Positions 1-8,515 of a DNA stretch of 64,000 nucleotides are shown one piece after another. The translations under genes and the position numbers were made by a program. Origin of the DNA: an uncultured Phocaeicola sp. (GTDB taxonomy: Bacteria; Bacteroidota; Bacteroidia; Bacteroidales; Bacteroidaceae); NCBI GenBank assembly GCA_947581855.1, contig CANPVZ010000006.1, positions 115,195-179,194 of the forward strand. The letters are read 5' to 3'. Within the stretch, counting starts at the first letter, position 1; every line of letters starts with the position of its first letter. The notes below the pieces were generated by a model that saw only the letters and a program-made list of their open reading frames with translations, made no database searches and was not told the origin of the DNA.

Positions 1-200
1 AATGGTAGAATTCGTCACAGTTAAAAACAAGTAATCGGAATTTTTCCGTTCTATTATCAAATTATAAGTATCCTAGTTTTTACATCTTATCAAAAAAGGC
101 TTCAGTAATTTAATCGGTTTATTTGTCTGTCTTGAGCTTAAAAGTTGTTCGCTATTTAGGAATCACTATATTAAAAGGCATATTCTTAAAGAAGAAAATT

Positions 201-353
201 ATGAATACATATATACCTTGTGAAAGTAGTTTATCCGATAAGATGAATAAGGAGAGAAAAGGTAGGATTGTTGAAGAACCAAGCGTAGAGTATGCTAATA
301 ATTCTGATAGTATAAGATGTTTATTAGATACTCTACGTGGTAATCTGAATTAA
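201..353 (+). CDS. small hypothetical protein (50 aa)
   Basis: A 50-codon frame starting at an ATG after an A-rich stretch and ending one base before the stop of the convergent lipoprotein gene. The product is soluble and charged, with no signal peptide or membrane segment; the end reads LLDTLRGNLN. The frame can be extended upstream to position 123 with a TTG start, but the ATG is more plausible. I recognise no family. It may be a real small protein or a chance frame; nothing nearby indicates a role. Confidence 0.35.
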   Translation: MNTYIPCESSLSDKMNKERKGRIVEEPSVEYANNSDSIRCLLDTLRGNLN

Positions 354-354
354 G

Positions 355-1221
355 TTATTCTGTCGGAATCAATATATTTTCGCTAAAGTAGTTAGCATTT
401 TGCTCTGTAACCTTCATTCTGTCTTTATGGATGAGTTCAATGACAGCAAAGTCCTCCTCATACCATTCTCCATCCCATGTATATTGGATAATTCCCTTTG
501 ATATATCTTTCCATCTCCATTTTGCAATATCGGAAGATCCATCGTGGTAGTATACTACATAGGTACCCGCTTTGGAAATCAATACATGGGTAGCATCTCC
601 TTCTTTTATGACTTCTTGTGGATTATAGATTTCATCACGAATAGGTAGTCCATTCTCGTATTCAATTTCGTGGTTAGAAATAATTTTCCACTTTCGAAAT
701 AGATTGTCTGTAAACTGACCTGAAGCTACTTCCTCTCCTTTTTCTACTTTGAACAAAACAGCGGTGCTGTTTGTAGGAGTAAGTTTAAAAGAAGAAATGG
801 TGTTACCGTTGTAAACGATTACAAGAGTTCCATAACCTTGAAGCATCAAAGTGTTATTTTTTGCTATGGTATAAGTTCCGGTAAAAACGAGTGTTTTATC
901 CGAACGTGTACTTTTCAAGGCTTTACTGTGCAAAGTTTTGGCAAGATAAGCCGGAGTGTTAGCTCTGTTTTCTTCATTGTTGTTTTGTTGCCAACCGATT
1001 TTGGCAATAACATAATTGCCATCTGCAGTGAGTTCGATAAAATCGTATTCACCGGAGTCTTTTACATTGTATTTTCCACTGATGGCTTCCATGGTTGCGT
1101 TTGTCGTTTGTCCCTTGCCATCGTCATCATCATCGTCATCAGAACAACCGACTAGAGCAGTGCCTGCACATACAATTAATAACATAAGGTAGAATACCTT
1201 GTCATAAAATAGCTTTTTCAT
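355..1221 (-). CDS. hypothetical lipoprotein with two lipocalin-like halves
   Basis: 288 residues. The N-terminus is a lipoprotein signal (lipobox ending VGC at about residue 26) followed by an Asp run (SDDDDDDDGKG), a common form for Bacteroides surface-exposed lipoproteins. After this come two similar segments, each with a G-x-W/Y-beta pattern (GKYNVKDSGEYDFIEL near residue 48; FRKWKIISNHEIEYENG near residue 175), suggesting a duplicated lipocalin-like beta fold. No catalytic motif is visible. It is monocistronic and convergent with the tiny frame at 201-353. The function is unknown; a role as an outer-membrane binding or accessory lipoprotein is inference from the anchor alone. Confidence 0.8.
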   Translation of the reverse strand: MKKLFYDKVFYLMLLIVCAGTALVGCSDDDDDDDGKGQTTNATMEAISGKYNVKDSGEYDFIELTADGNYVIAKIGWQQNNNEENRANTPAYLAKTLHSKALKSTRSDKTLVFTGTYTIAKNNTLMLQGYGTLVIVYNGNTISSFKLTPTNSTAVLFKVEKGEEVASGQFTDNLFRKWKIISNHEIEYENGLPIRDEIYNPQEVIKEGDATHVLISKAGTYVVYYHDGSSDIAKWRWKDISKGIIQYTWDGEWYEEDFAVIELIHKDRMKVTEQNANYFSENILIPTE

Positions 1222-1588
1222 AAATTGAGAAGTTTGTTTTGTCTGCGAATTCCTTGCGCAAAACGTGATTTAAATTGTAATTTATTAAAGATAACCTTGA
1301 AAATGAGGAACTGTTTGTGTACTATGTCAATACAATAAACCATCTTCTTAGATATCTTAATGACAGTTCGATTTAATAATTTGTATTCTTCAAACGGTTT
1401 CCGGCAATTTGCCGGTCATTTAGGAAGGAAACAGAGTTTATTGTTTTGAAATTTGTGATAAAAGTTATTCTACTGTCGGAATAAGCGGATAGAAGTAATG
1501 ACCTTTGTACATACAGAGAATCAGATTTGCGGAATGTTTTCATACTTTTTTATTTTAAGAAAAGGCGGGAACCATTCAATGCTTATTT

Positions 1589-1855
1589 CAGCTTCAGGTT
1601 ACCGCCAAGTTGCCTTACATATAAACAAGCATGAACAGTTCACGCCTAGAAGGCGTGAACTCTTAGTTTGCTTGTTCTCATATGTGTGAATATTGGCGGT
1701 ATTCGAAGCTGGAGAACAAAAGCTAAAAGCTCAAGTATCTTTTATAAGTATGAAACGGAACGCTCTCCCTTTCGTTGTTAACAAATTAATGGGAAGAAAC
1801 AACCTTTTTGAGAGCCTTGGCTCTCCGTGTTAAGGCTTTTCTTCCTTTTTATTTT
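1589..1855 (+). ncRNA. candidate structured RNA with long central hairpin
   Basis: The intergenic stretch 1222-2023 has no convincing gene but strong self-complementarity. Nested arms pair in order: CAGCTTC 1589-1595 with GAAGCTG 1705-1711; ACCGCCAA 1601-1608 with TTGGCGGT 1693-1700; ACATAT 1617-1622 with ATATGT 1680-1685; AACAAGC 1624-1630 with GCTTGTT 1670-1676; GTTCACGCCT 1638-1647 with AGGCGTGAAC 1651-1660. This gives a rod of about 123 nt with internal loops. A second hairpin (GAGAGCC 1810-1816 / GGCTCTC 1819-1825) precedes a pyrimidine-rich tract near 1835-1855 that could terminate. The rod shape recalls 6S RNA or the Bacteroidales-1 motif, but I cannot confirm either. The strand is inferred from the terminator-like end. 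A 15-bp palindrome CCGGCAATTTGCCGG also lies at 1401-1415. Confidence 0.4.
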
Positions 1856-2023
1856 GTAATATTATAATGAACAGATTTCATATCTGTCGGCCACAAAGCT
1901 AGGGACTTCTCGCTTAATTTCAAAATTTTGGAATAGAATATTTTATTTAAATTTTATCTACTAAGCTTCCGCAAGAGATGTGGAAAGTTTCGAGTTTTGT
2001 GATTTTATACAAAATTAACTAAT

Positions 2024-2059
2024 GGGGGGGGGGTAAATCATTCGCTTATATTATCTTTG
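2024..2059 (+). promoter_or_regulatory. G10-tract promoter
   Basis: Ten G residues (2024-2033) followed by TAAAT, then an 18-bp gap to TATCTTTG (2052-2059), a perfect match to the Bacteroidota -7 box TAnnTTTG. The G tract occupies or abuts the -33 region. The same 15-mer GGGGGGGGGGTAAAT recurs at 58702-58716 before another -7 box. Transcription would start about 2066 and lead into the 28-codon frame at 2085. Length variation of the tract would be expected to change promoter strength. Confidence 0.6.
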
Positions 2060-2084
2060 TGGGGTAATGTAAAAAACTTTTGTT

Positions 2085-2171
2085 ATGTCTTTTGATACAG
2101 TAGGGGAGATAGTTTGTCTTGTTGCAGCATTTATTCTTATAGCTTTTATATTAGTGATGTCTGAGAAATGA
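2085..2171 (+). CDS. 28-aa single-pass membrane peptide
   Basis: ATG at 2085 to TGA at 2169-2171. The peptide starts MSFDTVGEIV, continues as an uninterrupted hydrophobic stretch (residues 9-25, rich in Ile, Leu, Ala, Phe, Val) and ends MSEK. That is one transmembrane helix with a short polar tail, the usual form of bacterial membrane microproteins. It lies about 25 nt downstream of the -7 box TATCTTTG and is followed 30 bp later by a hairpin terminator, so promoter, frame and terminator form a complete miniature transcription unit. I recognise no family. Toxin of a type I system, small regulator of a membrane protein or unknown are all possible; nothing distinguishes them. Confidence 0.55.
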   Translation: MSFDTVGEIVCLVAAFILIAFILVMSEK

Positions 2172-2201
2172 CATATTTTGATAGAACGGTATAGCATAAA
2201 A

Positions 2202-2258
2202 AACGCCATGTTCCCGAGAATTCCTCCCGTTTGAACACGACGTTCTGAAAATATTCTT
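2202..2258. terminator. bidirectional terminator between microprotein and nadB
   Basis: Imperfect stem: AACG 2202-2205 with CGTT 2241-2244 and TGTTC 2209-2213 with GAACA 2233-2237, A-rich on the left and T-rich on the right. It lies between the converging microprotein gene and nadB and can serve both. Confidence 0.6.
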
Positions 2259-2266
2259 TTGTTATT

Positions 2267-3838
2267 TTATTTTTCAGCGTGCGGATAATCAATGGTATAA
2301 TGCAGTCCGCGGCTTTCCTTACGTTCCATAGCCTGGCGCGTAATTAAATAACCTACGTTAATCATATTGCGCAGTTCGCAGATGGCTTTGGATGCTTTAC
2401 TGCGTTTGAAGAGACTTTCCGTTTCCTCGTACAGTATATCCAGACGCACCCATGCACGTTTCAGGCGAAGATCGCTGCGTACGATGCCTACATACGAGCC
2501 CATAATCTGGTTCACCTCTTTCATGCTTTGGGTAATTAATACCATTTCTTCGTTGGAAGTGGTACCCTCATCGTTCCATTCCGGAATTTCTTCATTGAAT
2601 TCGTAACGGTCGATAACACTTAAAGAGTGTTTGGCTGCCGCATCGGCATATACCACTGCTTCGATGAGTGAGTTGGAAGCCAGACGATTGCCTCCGTGCA
2701 GACCCGTGCATGAGCATTCGCCAACGGCGTACAGGCGGTTGATGGACGATTCGGCATTCAAATCTACTTTGATGCCTCCGCACAGATAGTGGGCGGCAGG
2801 AGCTACCGGAATATAGTCTTTCGTAATGTCAATTCCCAGACTTAAACACTTTTCGTAGATATTGGGGAAATGTTTCTTGGTTTCTTCAGGATTTTTATGG
2901 GTTACATCGAGGTATACATGGTCGTCACCCCGAGCTTTCATTTCACTGTCAATGGCACGTGCTACTATATCGCGTGGCGCCAGAGAAAGACGCGGGTCAT
3001 ATTTTTGCATAAATTCTTTGCCGTCCATGGTGCGGAGTACGCCTCCGTAACCTCGCATAGCTTCGGTGATGAGGAAACAGGGACGGTCGCCCGGATGATA
3101 AAGGGCTGTGGGGTGGAACTGAATGAATTCCATATCTTTAACCAAACCTTTGGCGCGGTAGACCATGGCAATACCATCGCCTGTGGCAACCAGCGGATTG
3201 GTTGTATTGCGGTAAACGGCGCCCACTCCTCCGGTAGCCATTAAAGTTACTTTCGAGAGGAAAGTATCCACTTCGCCGGTATCTTCATTCAGGATGTAAG
3301 CTCCATAGCATTTAATGCCCGGCGTGTGGCGGGTGACAATGATTCCCAGATGATGCTGGGTAATGATTTCAACGGCAAAGTGATGATTGAAAATAGTGAT
3401 GTTAGGATGTCCTTTTACGGCTTCTATCAGGCTTTCCTGTATTTCAGCGCCTGTATTGTCTTTGTGGTGCAGGATTCTGAATTCGGAGTGCCCGCCTTCC
3501 CGATGCAGGTCAAATTCCCCTTTTTCGTTCTTGTCGAAGCTTACTCCCCAATTAATGAGTTCCCGGATTTGTCCCGGAGCTTCCCTTACCACTTTTTCTA
3601 CGGCGGCGCGGTCGCTTATCCAGTCTCCGGCAATCATCGTGTCCTCAATGTGTTTGTCGAAATTGTCCACTTGCAGGTTCGTAACGGATGCTACACCACC
3701 TTGCGCAAAATAGGTATTGGCTTCTTCGAGTTCCGTTTTGCAGATAAGTGCAACGGTACCTTTCTTGGCGACTTTCAGAGCGAAGCTCATTCCGGCAATA
3801 CCTGAGCCGATTACTAAAAAGTCATATTTCTTAATCAT
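2267..3838 (-). CDS. nadB: L-aspartate oxidase
   Basis: 523 residues, the normal NadB length. It oxidises L-aspartate to iminoaspartate, the first step of de novo NAD synthesis, using FAD. The dinucleotide-binding motif GSGIAG is at residues 10-15 of the chosen start (MIKKYDFLVIGSGIAG). Other family marks are NTYFAQGGVASV, the HREGGHSEFRILHHKDNTG segment, FIQFHPTALYHPG, the RGYGGVLR loop and GGNRLASNSLIEAVV near the C-terminal third of the flavin domain. A frame extension to 3934 exists but would add 32 residues before the Rossmann motif, so the ATG at 3836-3838 is preferred. nadA and nadC are not adjacent. The gene diverges from the PH-like gene at 3942. Fumarate reductase flavoprotein is excluded by length and the lack of a covalent-FAD context. 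Confidence 0.95.
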   Translation of the reverse strand: MIKKYDFLVIGSGIAGMSFALKVAKKGTVALICKTELEEANTYFAQGGVASVTNLQVDNFDKHIEDTMIAGDWISDRAAVEKVVREAPGQIRELINWGVSFDKNEKGEFDLHREGGHSEFRILHHKDNTGAEIQESLIEAVKGHPNITIFNHHFAVEIITQHHLGIIVTRHTPGIKCYGAYILNEDTGEVDTFLSKVTLMATGGVGAVYRNTTNPLVATGDGIAMVYRAKGLVKDMEFIQFHPTALYHPGDRPCFLITEAMRGYGGVLRTMDGKEFMQKYDPRLSLAPRDIVARAIDSEMKARGDDHVYLDVTHKNPEETKKHFPNIYEKCLSLGIDITKDYIPVAPAAHYLCGGIKVDLNAESSINRLYAVGECSCTGLHGGNRLASNSLIEAVVYADAAAKHSLSVIDRYEFNEEIPEWNDEGTTSNEEMVLITQSMKEVNQIMGSYVGIVRSDLRLKRAWVRLDILYEETESLFKRSKASKAICELRNMINVGYLITRQAMERKESRGLHYTIDYPHAEK

Positions 3839-3941
3839 GTGAATGGTTTTATCTGCTTGCAAAACTACTAAATAACTCAATTTAGTGATACTTTTTAAGT
3901 CATTTAATTCGTAAAATTCGTAACTTGCGGGCAAATTGAAG

Positions 3942-4334
3942 ATGATGGACAGGATATTTCACGCACGAGTACCTTTTTACATGTTTATTTTTATCGCTTT
4001 GGTGGGTGCCATGGCGTTACTTTTTCTCTGGAAGATGATGCCTTTATGTGGCCTGGCTATGTTGCTGCTGTTAATTGTGGCCATAGAGCGGGTAATACAT
4101 ACTACCTATACGATTACGACCAAGGGGTTGCTCATTGTTTCTTATGGGCGTTTTCAACGGAAAAAGGAGATTTCCCTTCAGGAGATTAGCAGAGTAGAGA
4201 AGCTGCGTAGTTTCCGAATCGGGCGTATGTGTCTGGTGGAATATTTGCTGGTTTTTTATGGCAATGAGAAGCATGTGACGGTGATACCTGTCAAAGAGGA
4301 TGAATTTTTGGAAACGCTTCAAAAAAGGAGATGA
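3942..4334 (+). CDS. membrane protein with PH-like domain
   Basis: About 130 residues. Two hydrophobic helices at the N-terminus (roughly residues 9-48) are followed by a soluble part that begins HTTYTITTKGLLIVSYGRF and continues as alternating beta strands, the pattern of bacterial PH-like (bPH/DUF1200-type) membrane proteins. The ATG at 3942 is chosen; a TTG at 3936 is also possible. The stop overlaps the ATG of the downstream carboxypeptidase gene by 4 bp, so the two are translationally coupled. Its function is unknown; the coupling suggests a role at the envelope together with peptidoglycan trimming, which is inference only. Confidence 0.75.
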   Translation: MMDRIFHARVPFYMFIFIALVGAMALLFLWKMMPLCGLAMLLLLIVAIERVIHTTYTITTKGLLIVSYGRFQRKKEISLQEISRVEKLRSFRIGRMCLVEYLLVFYGNEKHVTVIPVKEDEFLETLQKRR

Positions 4335-5833
4335 AAATGAAACGTATTCTTTTAGGTTGTGTCGGATTCCTTTACCTGGCTGTTTTGCAGGCCCAACCGC
4401 TGGCTACTCGTTTGGAACGTTTGTTGAATGACCCTGTGCTGCGTACTTCGGAAGTGGGGATTACGGTATATGACCTCACTGTGCAGCAACCGGTTTTTAC
4501 TTATCAGGATAAGAAATTATACCGACCGGCTTCTATTGAAAAATTGTTGACAGGTATCACGGCGTTGTCGGAACTCGGTCCTAACTATGCGTTTACCACC
4601 TCTGTATATTACAAAGGTGTAGTAGCGGATTCCATATTGCATGGCGATTTGTATGTGGTGGGTGGATTTGATTCCGAGTTTGGCGAGCAGGAGATGGATG
4701 AGTTGGTTGGTCGGGTAGCGGCATTGGGCATCCATCGTATTGAAGGTAAAGTGATCGGTGATGTCTCTTTGGCCGATTCGCTTTATTATGGTGACGGATG
4801 GTCGTGGAATGATGCGGTATATGAGTTTCAGCCTTGTTTGTCTCCGTTGATGTATTGTAAAGGGGTCGTCAGTGTGACGGCTCACCCTGCCCTGCAAGAT
4901 ACCATAGCTGAAGTTTATGTATCGCCGGTATCTTCTTACTATACAGTGGAGAACAAGACCCGTTGCCGTCGTCCGGAAGCTGGCAAATTTCGTGTTACCC
5001 GCAACTGGATGGAACAAGGAAACCGACTGATCGTTGCAGGCAATGTGTCGGCACGGACAACGAAACTGCTTAGCCTGCACAATTCGCAGAATTTTTTTAT
5101 GCACACTTTTACCGAACGTTTACGGCGACAAGGCATTGAAACCGGAGATTATTGTTTTGGAGAACTCTCTCTGCGTGCCGACAGTTTGTGCGTACCGGAT
5201 AAAGTTCCCCCGTCCGTCTCTCCGGTTCATTCGGATGCTGACAGCTTATATGTACGGGGTAAATCGTCTTTGTCTGCCGACAGTGCAGTGTGGGTAGCTT
5301 CTGTATCCCATTCATTGGCTGAAGTATTGACCCGTGCCATGAAAAAAAGCGATAATCTTTCTGCAGAAGCCATGCTCCGCCATTTGGCGCTGACGGGTGA
5401 TAAGAAGAAACATGTGTCTGCTTCCGACGGGGTAGAGATTATTGGTCACTTGATACGGCGAATGGGTTATGAGCCGAAGGACTATTGTATTGTGGATGGC
5501 AGCGGAGTGTCGCTTTATAACTATATTTCTCCCGATTTGCTTCTTGCTTTTTTGAAGTATGCTTACGCCCGCCCGGAAGTGTATACTGTGTTAAAAGAGT
5601 CCCTTCCCATAGCCGGTGTAGACGGTACGTTGCAGTATCGGATGCGTGGAAAAAGCGCGTATAAGAAAGTGCGTGCCAAAACGGGAACGGTAACAGGCAT
5701 CAGTTCGTTGGCCGGATTTGCCCGTACGCCGGACAACCATGTGCTGGCATTTGTCATTATCAATCAAAATGTGTTGAAAGCGCGTGAAGCCCGGGCTTTT
5801 CAAGATAAAGTTTGTGTGGAGCTTTGCAGATAA
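4331..5833 (+). CDS. dacB: D-alanyl-D-alanine carboxypeptidase, PBP4 type (peptidase S13)
   Basis: 500 residues with a signal peptide ending near AQ (residues 1-22). Three penicillin-binding motifs are present in order: SIEK (S68-K71, in PASIEK), SDN (340-342) and KTG (450-452). The large insertion between the first and second motif (about 270 residues) is characteristic of the S13/PBP4 family. The enzyme removes the terminal D-Ala of peptidoglycan stem peptides and/or cuts 4-3 cross-links in the periplasm. It starts inside the preceding PH-like gene (4-bp overlap). Downstream is the end of a decayed gene on the other strand, with 12 bp between the stops. Confidence 0.93.
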   Translation: MKMKRILLGCVGFLYLAVLQAQPLATRLERLLNDPVLRTSEVGITVYDLTVQQPVFTYQDKKLYRPASIEKLLTGITALSELGPNYAFTTSVYYKGVVADSILHGDLYVVGGFDSEFGEQEMDELVGRVAALGIHRIEGKVIGDVSLADSLYYGDGWSWNDAVYEFQPCLSPLMYCKGVVSVTAHPALQDTIAEVYVSPVSSYYTVENKTRCRRPEAGKFRVTRNWMEQGNRLIVAGNVSARTTKLLSLHNSQNFFMHTFTERLRRQGIETGDYCFGELSLRADSLCVPDKVPPSVSPVHSDADSLYVRGKSSLSADSAVWVASVSHSLAEVLTRAMKKSDNLSAEAMLRHLALTGDKKKHVSASDGVEIIGHLIRRMGYEPKDYCIVDGSGVSLYNYISPDLLLAFLKYAYARPEVYTVLKESLPIAGVDGTLQYRMRGKSAYKKVRAKTGTVTGISSLAGFARTPDNHVLAFVIINQNVLKAREARAFQDKVCVELCR

Positions 5834-5845
5834 ATCTTTGACTGT

Positions 5846-6482
5846 CTAATCTTTGTTTGGATGAATTCTATACCTCTCCGATAAAGTCTGCAAATATAAA
5901 TGTGTATATTGCGGATAATTTACGAGTGGAATAAAACAATGGCAAAATTTTAGATGCTTGTCAATATAACCTAGAAATGGCGCATATTCTATAGACATAA
6001 GTTCCCAAAATGCATCATTACTGAATGTATATATTTCAGAGTCGAATCCTAAATCATAAATCATATTTCGAACTTCATTATATTTCGTTTTGTTTGTAAT
6101 AATATTAATATCAGAATTTAAAGAATCTTTTGCATAAAGGAGAGCTTCGTAAATTTCATCGTAACAAACGTTACAACTTTTTCTCGGAATAAATAATATT
6201 TGTTTGTTTCGTAAATCTTGAATGCAGATAGAGTCTTTTTTTCGTGTTTGTATCGATATAGGATAAGATTCTGATGTAATGAGAAATTATCAGAATTGGT
6301 TATAGCTTTTAAATTTCTATATAGCATTTTCTGCAGGGTATGATAATTAGCTGAATTTATATATATCCTCTTTTAATGCTTGACATTCTTTATTTTTATT
6401 GTTTAATAAAAAACGTTGATATGAGCAATAAAAGTGTGCATAATAGGGCTATATATTTGATACTTTTTTCTTGAATCTGCAT
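5846..6482 (-). pseudogene. decayed membrane-anchored CxxC protein gene
   Basis: Reading the minus strand from the ATG at 6480-6482 gives a membrane anchor (IKYIALLCTLLLLIS), then a stop. The coding trace continues in other frames: KECQALKEDIYKFS near 6345-6395, then YHTLQKMLYRNLKAI, and after a further shift at a seven-base A/T run near 6236-6242 a segment with RKSCNVCYDEIYEALLY and on to the C-terminus SERYRIHPNKD at 5846. At least three frameshifts are therefore needed. The whole reads as a protein of about 200 residues with an N-terminal helix and a CxxC pair (thioredoxin-like chemistry possible), a type found directly after 6-bladed beta-propeller lipoprotein genes in Bacteroides. Its start overlaps the end of that gene here by 34 bp. 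Confidence 0.65.
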
Positions 6483-7621
6483 TTTACTAATATAGGATTA
6501 TGTTCTTCACTTATGTTTTTCTCTCTTACATATTGGCTATAACTCTTATTCTTCTTAGTTGTTTCTATAAACTGACTAGCAGATATAAGAAAATATAAGC
6601 ATTCTTCGTTTATGGCAAATAGGGTGTTTGGATTCTCTATGGGGAAATCGGATAATTTATGGATATCATCTTCTAAAATGTTACCCGTATAGTTCGTTTG
6701 TTGTTCTATATCATAAAGATTCCAAAAGTATTCCTTATCTAAAAGGAAAGACAGTAAAAGATATTCGTTATTTGCCGAGAAATTATTGATAAAATAGACA
6801 TATTCTCGCTTGTTAGCTTGCTTTGAGAAGTCCATAATGTCGGAGAATTTACGATTGTAGAATTCATCAGGAATACGGTGGCGACCCAAGTTAAAGGTAT
6901 AAGCGATACGTGGTTTTTCTTTTAATGAGTAAATCGTATCCGAAGGGCATGCGAAGAAAAGGATACCATCTTTTTGATTGGTAAAATTATTTCCTTCCAT
7001 TACAAAAAAGAATTCAGATAAATGAGGATTGATGGGAAAATATTGGTTGATGACGCGTTCATTATCAGCATCATAATGGATCACTTTGGAGTTTGTTTTA
7101 TCGGAAATTAGATTGTTGTTGTAGAACCAGTAATTTGATTTTTTTTGTTTGGTGAACGAAAAGGACATAAATGGTAGTGATAATGAGCTTTTAAACTTTC
7201 CGCTCATATCATATTTTTGTATTTTTTTCCCATTCATGTCTAACAGTTCTATACAGTTCTCTTCTTTGTCGATATAAACATCGTAGACCGATTAATATTC
7301 TTCTGGCGCGCTTCCCAATTTAGAAAGTTTCAGCTCTGATTTTCCATTTTGTATGTTAAATATAAGAAGGGATTTATCACATAAGATGCAGACTTTGTCG
7401 TCAAATATTCGTAATCTTTCTACTGTACCTACTAAACAGGTGTCTGTAGTTTCTAATGGAATATATTCTACCTGTTCAAAGATGTCGGAAAAATGTATTT
7501 GGGCGTTTTTTTTAACTTCTATGGCGATGTCTGCTTTGCTTAAGTTCTCTGTTTTTTGAGGGGCATTACAAGCGAGAAGTGGAAAAACAAAGCATATTAA
7601 TTTAAATAAGGCTGATTTCAT
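6449..7621 (-). pseudogene. 6-bladed beta-propeller lipoprotein with in-frame nonsense codon
   Basis: The N-terminal part (7621-7295) is a lipoprotein signal (FVFPLLACNAPQ) followed by FEQVEYIPLETTDTCLVG and GSAPEEY, the N-terminal and GxGPGEY-like motifs of Bacteroides 6-bladed beta-propeller proteins. A TAA at 7292-7294 then stops translation. The same frame continues without another stop through SVYDVYIDKEENCIELLD and on to 6449. The total is 389 residues plus one stop, the expected family length, so a single CAA-to-TAA-type change is the simplest explanation. Part of the C-terminal half could be translated from the ATG at 7237 but would lack an export signal. Both neighbouring genes of the same unit are also broken. 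Confidence 0.8.
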
Positions 7622-7708
7622 ATAAGGATTGAAAGTTTTAATTTAAGAGCATTTGTATTGAATGCAAATACTCTTACATTTAATAGTTGTTTTATAATAG
7701 ATGAAAGA

Positions 7709-7940
7709 TTAACATGCAAAACTACAACCTTTTCCTGCACAACTGGCACATTTGAAAATACCAGATGAAGTGTAGTAAAGGATGACCGTAATTGTCTCCT
7801 GATTTGTCTGTAGAAATAGCTTCAATATCATTTAATAATATTTTAGCTGTTTCTTTTTTATAGGAGATACGCAAATAATGATGTTATAAGCTTACTTAAG
7901 CGATTGATAACATTGTGATTTTAAAGATTGTTGTTTTCAT
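7709..7940 (-). pseudogene. remnant of NVEALA-like Cys-rich secreted peptide
   Basis: Minus-strand reading from ATG 7938-7940 gives MKTTIFKITMLSIA and then stops. The trace resumes as YKKETAKILLNDIEAIS and DKSGDNYGH, then shifts frame near 7775 into YYTSSGIFKCASCAGKGC and SFAC before a TAA at 7709-7711. The layout (short hydrophobic leader, a segment resembling NVEALA, Ser/Gly-rich linker, C-terminal cluster of four cysteines) matches the small NVEALA-type peptides that precede beta-propeller lipoprotein genes in Bacteroides. At least two frameshifts make it non-functional. The assignment rests on pattern and position; the NVEALA box itself is degenerate (NDIEAIS). Confidence 0.55.
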
Positions 7941-8515
7941 TTTAGTTATTAATTAGGGCTTTTTGTTGGTTTGATATATTTTTAAATTAACTAGTGAGAC
8001 CATAAATGCTGAAATCGTTTTCGAAGATATAGAAAATAGTTAATAGACAAAAAGTTTTTTGAAAATATTGCAACTTCTTCCTTACTATTCTTCTAATTCT
8101 TATAATAAAGTTTTGTTCTATTCGAGTTAGGCAATGAGTATAAAAGCTAAGGTAAACGACATGCGCTATCTATGGAAGTCTGTTTTAGAAGAAACCATTC
8201 CACGAGAAAATTTTGTATTTTCCATTAATAAAGAAACTGCATTGGAAAGTAGTAGTGTTCACTATAAATCATAACTTGACTTATATTTTGACAAATATGG
8301 TTCCGTATGAACAAATATTAAGTAAATTGCTCTGAATCTCAAGATTCGAGATAATTCGAACAATTGGAAATAATCTTATACTAATTATAAACGAGTTATA
8401 TTTGTTATAATCCCCCTATTTTAATCGACAATTTTTTAGTGTAGATTAATGATTGAATATGGGTAGAGTTGTTCATATTTTTAACTTCCGATATCATCAC
8501 CTTTTCGGTGAGAAG
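7941..8515. other. AT-rich gap upstream of decayed operon
   Basis: Apart from the doubtful 46-codon frame at 8134 I see no gene. The stretch is AT-rich with no clear terminator. It probably holds the former promoter region of the dead NVEALA/beta-propeller unit. Confidence 0.4.
8134..8274 (+). CDS. possible small protein (46 aa)
   Basis: ATG at 8134, TAA at 8272-8274. The peptide begins MSIKAKVNDMRYLWKSVLEE and is soluble and charged, with codon use similar to neighbouring genes. No signal peptide or known motif is visible. It sits alone in the 760-bp AT-rich gap between the decayed beta-propeller operon and the phased repeat array, and could be a remnant of a larger gene. Confidence 0.25.
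   Translation: MSIKAKVNDMRYLWKSVLEETIPRENFVFSINKETALESSSVHYKS

Noticed and set aside
2592..2783. Antisense and other-frame open frames inside nadB, dacB, susC, miaB, the RND pump gene and similar genes
   Set aside because: They are long only because the overlapping real gene is; none has a signal, motif or promoter of its own.
3839..3934. Longer nadB start at 3934
   Set aside because: It adds 32 residues before the FAD-binding GSGIAG motif, which normally lies within the first 15 residues.
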